From Lentimicrobiaceae bacterium (GTDB lineage Bacteria > Bacteroidota > Bacteroidia > Bacteroidales > JAGNHN01): a DNA stretch of 51,359 nucleotides. Position 1 is the stretch's first letter, and the number at the start of each line of letters is the position of its first letter. The stretch is from positions 1 through 51,359 of the forward strand of contig JAGNHN010000024.1 of assembly GCA_018001695.1 (NCBI GenBank). The letters run 5' to 3'. A program made the translations under genes and the position numbers. The notes under the pieces were generated by a model, which had not been told where the DNA came from, did not search any database, and worked only from the letters and a program-made list of their open reading frames with translations. Positions 48,256 to 51,359 of the stretch are shown in pieces.

Positions 48256-51036
48256 ATGAAAAGAATTACTGCGCTACTGGCTGCTATGTTACTGGCTCTG
48301 GTAACATATTCGCAACCGATCTCGACCAGCGTTGGTAACCTGACCACCTGTACGGACAACATCGTGGTACCGATCGAAGTCGTTAAATGCAACAACGTCG
48401 GTGCCATCTCACTGACACTGGGGTATGATATGTCGGTTCTGACTTTCAATAGTTTCCAGAACCCGCATCCAGCATTGTCCACAGGTTATCTGTTGGTAAT
48501 CAATCAGGCCAGTGGCAAGATTTATTTCTCCTGGCATTCTGTGATTCCCCTGAACATTTTCCAGGGCACACTGATTGAGTACACCTTCACCTCTGCCGGA
48601 GGTTACAGTGCCCTCAACTGGGACCTTACAACACAGGGTGCCTGCGAATACAGTGATGTACCGGGCAATATCCTGCCGGCGCAGTTTATCAATGGCAGTA
48701 TTACTGTCGTGCCCGATCCTGTCGTGGTAAGCCAGCCTGCCAATGTTGAGCTGGAAGAAGGCCAGAATGCCAGTTTCACTATTTCTGCCACCAATGCTAC
48801 CAGCTATCAGTGGCAGTACAGCGATGACGGCGGTGCCACATGGACTGACCTTGCCAATGGCATTCCCTATTCCGGTGTCACAACAGCTACACTGCAGATT
48901 TTTGCAACCCCGGTTTACCTGAACGGATACCAGTATCGTTGTATCGCCAGTGGCCTTTGTGCTCCTCCGGCTACTTCCAATCCGGCGTCACTGGTTGTTC
49001 ACCCGATCATCAACACCACCATCGGAAACCTCACCGCCTGTGCAGATGAGATTGTGGTCCCCATTAACGTCAGCCATTTTTATGGCGTTGCCGGGATCTC
49101 CCTCACCCTTGGATATAACACCGTTGTGCTGAATTATACCGGTGTTCACAGCAGCCACCCGGCCCTGGCCGTAGGCACATTCTTTGACAATTCCTCTCTC
49201 GGAAGGGTTTATATTTCATGGTTCTCCCTCGTACCGGTGAACATCGGCGATGATGTACTGCTCGAGCTTTCATTCTCCAGCAGCACACCCGGAAGCACCA
49301 CGCTTGTATGGGACAACCTCGTATCCGGCAACTGCGAATACAACAATATCCTGGGTAATGTGATAACTGCCTTCTTCCATGATGGCAATATCAACGTTTT
49401 GGCCGTGCCTACTAAATATAATGTAACAGGTGGTGGAGAATACTGCGCCGGAAGTAATGGCAAAGCAGTCGGGCTCTTCGATAGCCAGAACGGAATTACC
49501 TATAACCTGATGCGGGATGGCGTGCAGGTCGCTCAAATGGCTGGCACAGGCAATGCCCTCAACTTTGGCACCTTTACCGATATTGGCGTTTATACCGTCT
49601 ATGCTTTCAACCCATCAACCGGTTGTGATTCTGATATGAACGGATCTGTGAGTATTGCTGTGAATCCTGTTCCTACAGCTGATGCAGGTGCCGACCATAT
49701 CATGCTCATCGGCCAGAATGTTGTTCTGGATGGCAGTGCCAGCGGTGGCACACCAGGTTACACCTACCTGTGGACACCCGGTGGTGCCACAACGGAAGAT
49801 GCAACGGTATCGCCTGCTGCAACAACAACCTACACCTTACTTGTTACTGACAGCAAAGGTTGCCAGGCCAGTGATGATGCTACCGTTACGGTGTATACAA
49901 ACACTATTGGTGGTTATGTAACTTACAACAATGCCGGCGCTGCACCCCTGGTTGGTGTTACGGTATACCTCCAGGGCCAGGGCGGCAGCAAGTCCGTCAT
50001 GACCGACGTGACCGATGCCAATGGTTACTACGAATTCCCTGCCCTTGAAAACGGAACCTATGATCTGTGGGTTACCAGCACCAACCCCTGGGGCGGTGTC
50101 AACTCCACCGATGCCCTGTTGATCATGGAGCATTTTATCAATCTGCTGCCTATCACCAACCCGCTCAGATTACAGGCTGCTGATGTGGATGCCAGTGGAT
50201 TTATCAACACCTCCGATGCATTCAATGCAGCCCGTCGCTTCGCTCAGATCATCTCTTCTTTCCCTGCAGGTGATTGGGTATTTGAAACTGCCAATATCAC
50301 CCTCTTCCTCGACAACTTTGTTCAGGCCAACCTGAAGGGCAACTGTGTTGGTGATGCCAACAGCTCGTTCAATCCCAACCTGAAGGCTGCTCCGGAAGTG
50401 AGCCTGGTTGAAAAAGGACAGATCCATGTAGCTGGAAAGAACAGGATTCAGATTCCGGTACAGGCCATGGCCAATATGGATGTTGCTGCTATCTCCCTCG
50501 TGATGGATATGCCGGCTAACCTGACTGTTGATAAAGTCACCATGGACGGAGAAGAAATGGTGTTCACACAGCAGAACAAGACCCTCAGGATCTCCTGGTA
50601 CAATACCGAAGGCAAGTCTGTGAGCAAAGGTCAGACCCTCTTCACGATCTCAGCCAGCCTCAAAGGCCAGCTCAGCTCAACAAGCTTCAGCATTGTGGAA
50701 GGCGAATTGGCCACCACAGGCGCACAGGTTATTCCGGGTGCTTCACTCAGCATGCCGAAACTGTCATTGATTCCTTTGGCGCTCAGCATGCAGAACTACC
50801 CCAATCCGTTCAATGCCAGCACACAGATCACTTACCAGCTCCCTACGGCCGGTAATGTCAGTCTGAAAGTTTATAACCTCCTCGGAGAAATGGTAGCTAA
50901 CCTGGTCAACGGATATCAGGATGCAGGCAGTTACACCCTTCCTTTTGATGGAACAAGCATTGAGCCGGGTATCTACCACTATCGTCTCGATGTAAATGGA
51001 GAAGTGATCACCCGCAGCATGGTCAGGGTTCGCTAA
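48256..51036 (+). CDS. T9SS-secreted protein with cohesin-like and dockerin-like modules
   Basis: 926 residues from the ATG at 48256. A signal peptide (1-20) is followed by a cohesin-like module (22-152), an Ig-like domain (~156-250), a second cohesin-like module (253-385), an Ig/PKD-like pair (386-548), a carboxypeptidase-regulatory-like fold (~550-612), and a dockerin-like duplicated segment (~605-690). The dockerin second repeat, D643-V-D-A-S-G-F-I-N-T-S-D654, fits a calcium-binding F-hand; the first (NSTD at 616-619) is weaker. A third cohesin-like module (~715-835) precedes a type IX sorting domain (847-926: NYPNPFNAST, GEVITRSMVRVR). It is probably exported and anchored at the cell surface. 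Partners unknown. An intrinsic terminator follows. Confidence 0.75.
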   Translation: MKRITALLAAMLLALVTYSQPISTSVGNLTTCTDNIVVPIEVVKCNNVGAISLTLGYDMSVLTFNSFQNPHPALSTGYLLVINQASGKIYFSWHSVIPLNIFQGTLIEYTFTSAGGYSALNWDLTTQGACEYSDVPGNILPAQFINGSITVVPDPVVVSQPANVELEEGQNASFTISATNATSYQWQYSDDGGATWTDLANGIPYSGVTTATLQIFATPVYLNGYQYRCIASGLCAPPATSNPASLVVHPIINTTIGNLTACADEIVVPINVSHFYGVAGISLTLGYNTVVLNYTGVHSSHPALAVGTFFDNSSLGRVYISWFSLVPVNIGDDVLLELSFSSSTPGSTTLVWDNLVSGNCEYNNILGNVITAFFHDGNINVLAVPTKYNVTGGGEYCAGSNGKAVGLFDSQNGITYNLMRDGVQVAQMAGTGNALNFGTFTDIGVYTVYAFNPSTGCDSDMNGSVSIAVNPVPTADAGADHIMLIGQNVVLDGSASGGTPGYTYLWTPGGATTEDATVSPAATTTYTLLVTDSKGCQASDDATVTVYTNTIGGYVTYNNAGAAPLVGVTVYLQGQGGSKSVMTDVTDANGYYEFPALENGTYDLWVTSTNPWGGVNSTDALLIMEHFINLLPITNPLRLQAADVDASGFINTSDAFNAARRFAQIISSFPAGDWVFETANITLFLDNFVQANLKGNCVGDANSSFNPNLKAAPEVSLVEKGQIHVAGKNRIQIPVQAMANMDVAAISLVMDMPANLTVDKVTMDGEEMVFTQQNKTLRISWYNTEGKSVSKGQTLFTISASLKGQLSSTSFSIVEGELATTGAQVIPGASLSMPKLSLIPLALSMQNYPNPFNASTQITYQLPTAGNVSLKVYNLLGEMVANLVNGYQDAGSYTLPFDGTSIEPGIYHYRLDVNGEVITRSMVRVR

Positions 51037-51058
51037 TCCAGAAACGAAATATCCCGAA

Positions 51059-51095
51059 AGAGGCTGTCTGTAACGGACAGCCTCTTTTATTTTAT
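51059..51095 (+). terminator. Intrinsic terminator after the T9SS protein gene
   Basis: A 10-bp stem (51059-51068 with 51076-51085), 7-base loop, then a T-rich tract (51085-51095) 22 bases past the stop. Confidence 0.8.
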
Positions 51096-51359
51096 ACTGA
51101 ACTCGAACTTTTTTTTCTTTTTTTCGTTAGAAAACCATGCAATTGTGCGTAAATATGTTATTTATGTGTTAACTTGTGATGGTATTTTAAATTTGCCATT
51201 ACTGGATCGACGTTTTGCGCTATTTTTGACAAGGCAAACAATTGCAAGTGTCACGGTTGTCAGGAATTTGTGAATATCAATTTAAAGATATCGCATATTT
51301 GCTGTGGCAATTGTGTATATTGTTTCATACTTTTGCATATTCTCGGAATTGTATTATCT
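51096..51359. other. AT-rich intergenic end of the window
   Basis: 264 bases with no open frame of note. It contains two matches to the Bacteroidota -7 consensus, TAAATTTG (51188-51195) and TATTTTTG (51221-51228), which may drive a gene beyond the right edge. Confidence 0.4.

Noticed and set aside
1..51359. CRISPR array, rRNA operon, prophage or integrative element
   Set aside because: No regularly spaced repeats, no conserved rRNA stretches, and no integrase, capsid, or conjugation genes were seen.

Overview
The window reads as a chromosome segment of a Bacteroidota bacterium, probably a free-living, fermentative member near the Bacteroidales. This rests on several independent marks: an OMP_b-brl_3-type TonB-dependent receptor, a type IX secretion C-terminal sorting domain, DUF3127, DUF1573, DUF4340 and DUF4369/TlpA-type proteins, a bTHX ribosomal protein, and recurring Bacteroidota-type promoters (TTG, 19-21 bp, TAnnTTTG) in front of genes on both strands. 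The segment is gene-dense, with many overlapping or abutting genes. I saw no rRNA, tRNA, CRISPR array, complete insertion sequence or prophage.

Layout. 1-7.3 kb: the end of a DUF4340 protein, a nitronate-monooxygenase-like flavoprotein, a cysteate synthase, a RAYT-like protein that has lost its HUH histidines, two coupled outer-membrane proteins, MscL, a DMT protein and a cupin. 7.3-16.8 kb: a TonB-dependent receptor, DUF3127 plus rhodanese, a DEAD-box helicase, a stand-alone archaeal-type threonyl-tRNA editing domain, RarA, KdsA, a Cys-rich (Fe-S type) APS/PAPS reductase and a LolC/E-like permease. 16.8-22.7 kb: NamZ (DUF1343) overlapping a TMTC-like membrane/TPR protein, an aminotransferase, DUF1573 and a small envelope protein. 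22.9-29.1 kb: an ADP-forming acyl-CoA synthetase, an SSS symporter, a porin-like protein and an aminotransferase, which look like a uptake and fermentation cluster. 29.1-32.4 kb: a YwqK/MORN protein, RecR, a membrane protein and YqgE/AlgH. 32.5-35.3 kb: a MurL/MurD2 pair, the alternative route for placing D-glutamate in peptidoglycan. 35.3-44.5 kb: bTHX, TrmH, HU, Fmt, RibH, a TPR anchor protein, an S9 peptidase, a 3-methyladenine glycosylase and RecQ. 44.5-51.0 kb: an exported ankyrin/beta-barrel fusion coupled to a lipoprotein, a TlpA-like protein, and a T9SS-secreted protein with cohesin-like and dockerin-like modules.

Themes. Envelope building dominates (KdsA for LPS, MurD2/MurL and NamZ for peptidoglycan, outer-membrane barrels, T9SS cargo). 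Sulfur flow from APS/PAPS to sulfite to cysteate is suggested by cysH and cysteate synthase and would fit sulfonolipid synthesis. The points most worth a second look are the MurL/MurD2 operon, the stand-alone ThrRS-type editing domain with altered active-site residues, the ankyrin/barrel-lipoprotein pair, the cohesin/dockerin T9SS protein, and two genes whose starts sit directly behind intrinsic terminators. Many start sites were moved downstream from the longest possible frame because promoter or terminator elements lie over the longer starts.
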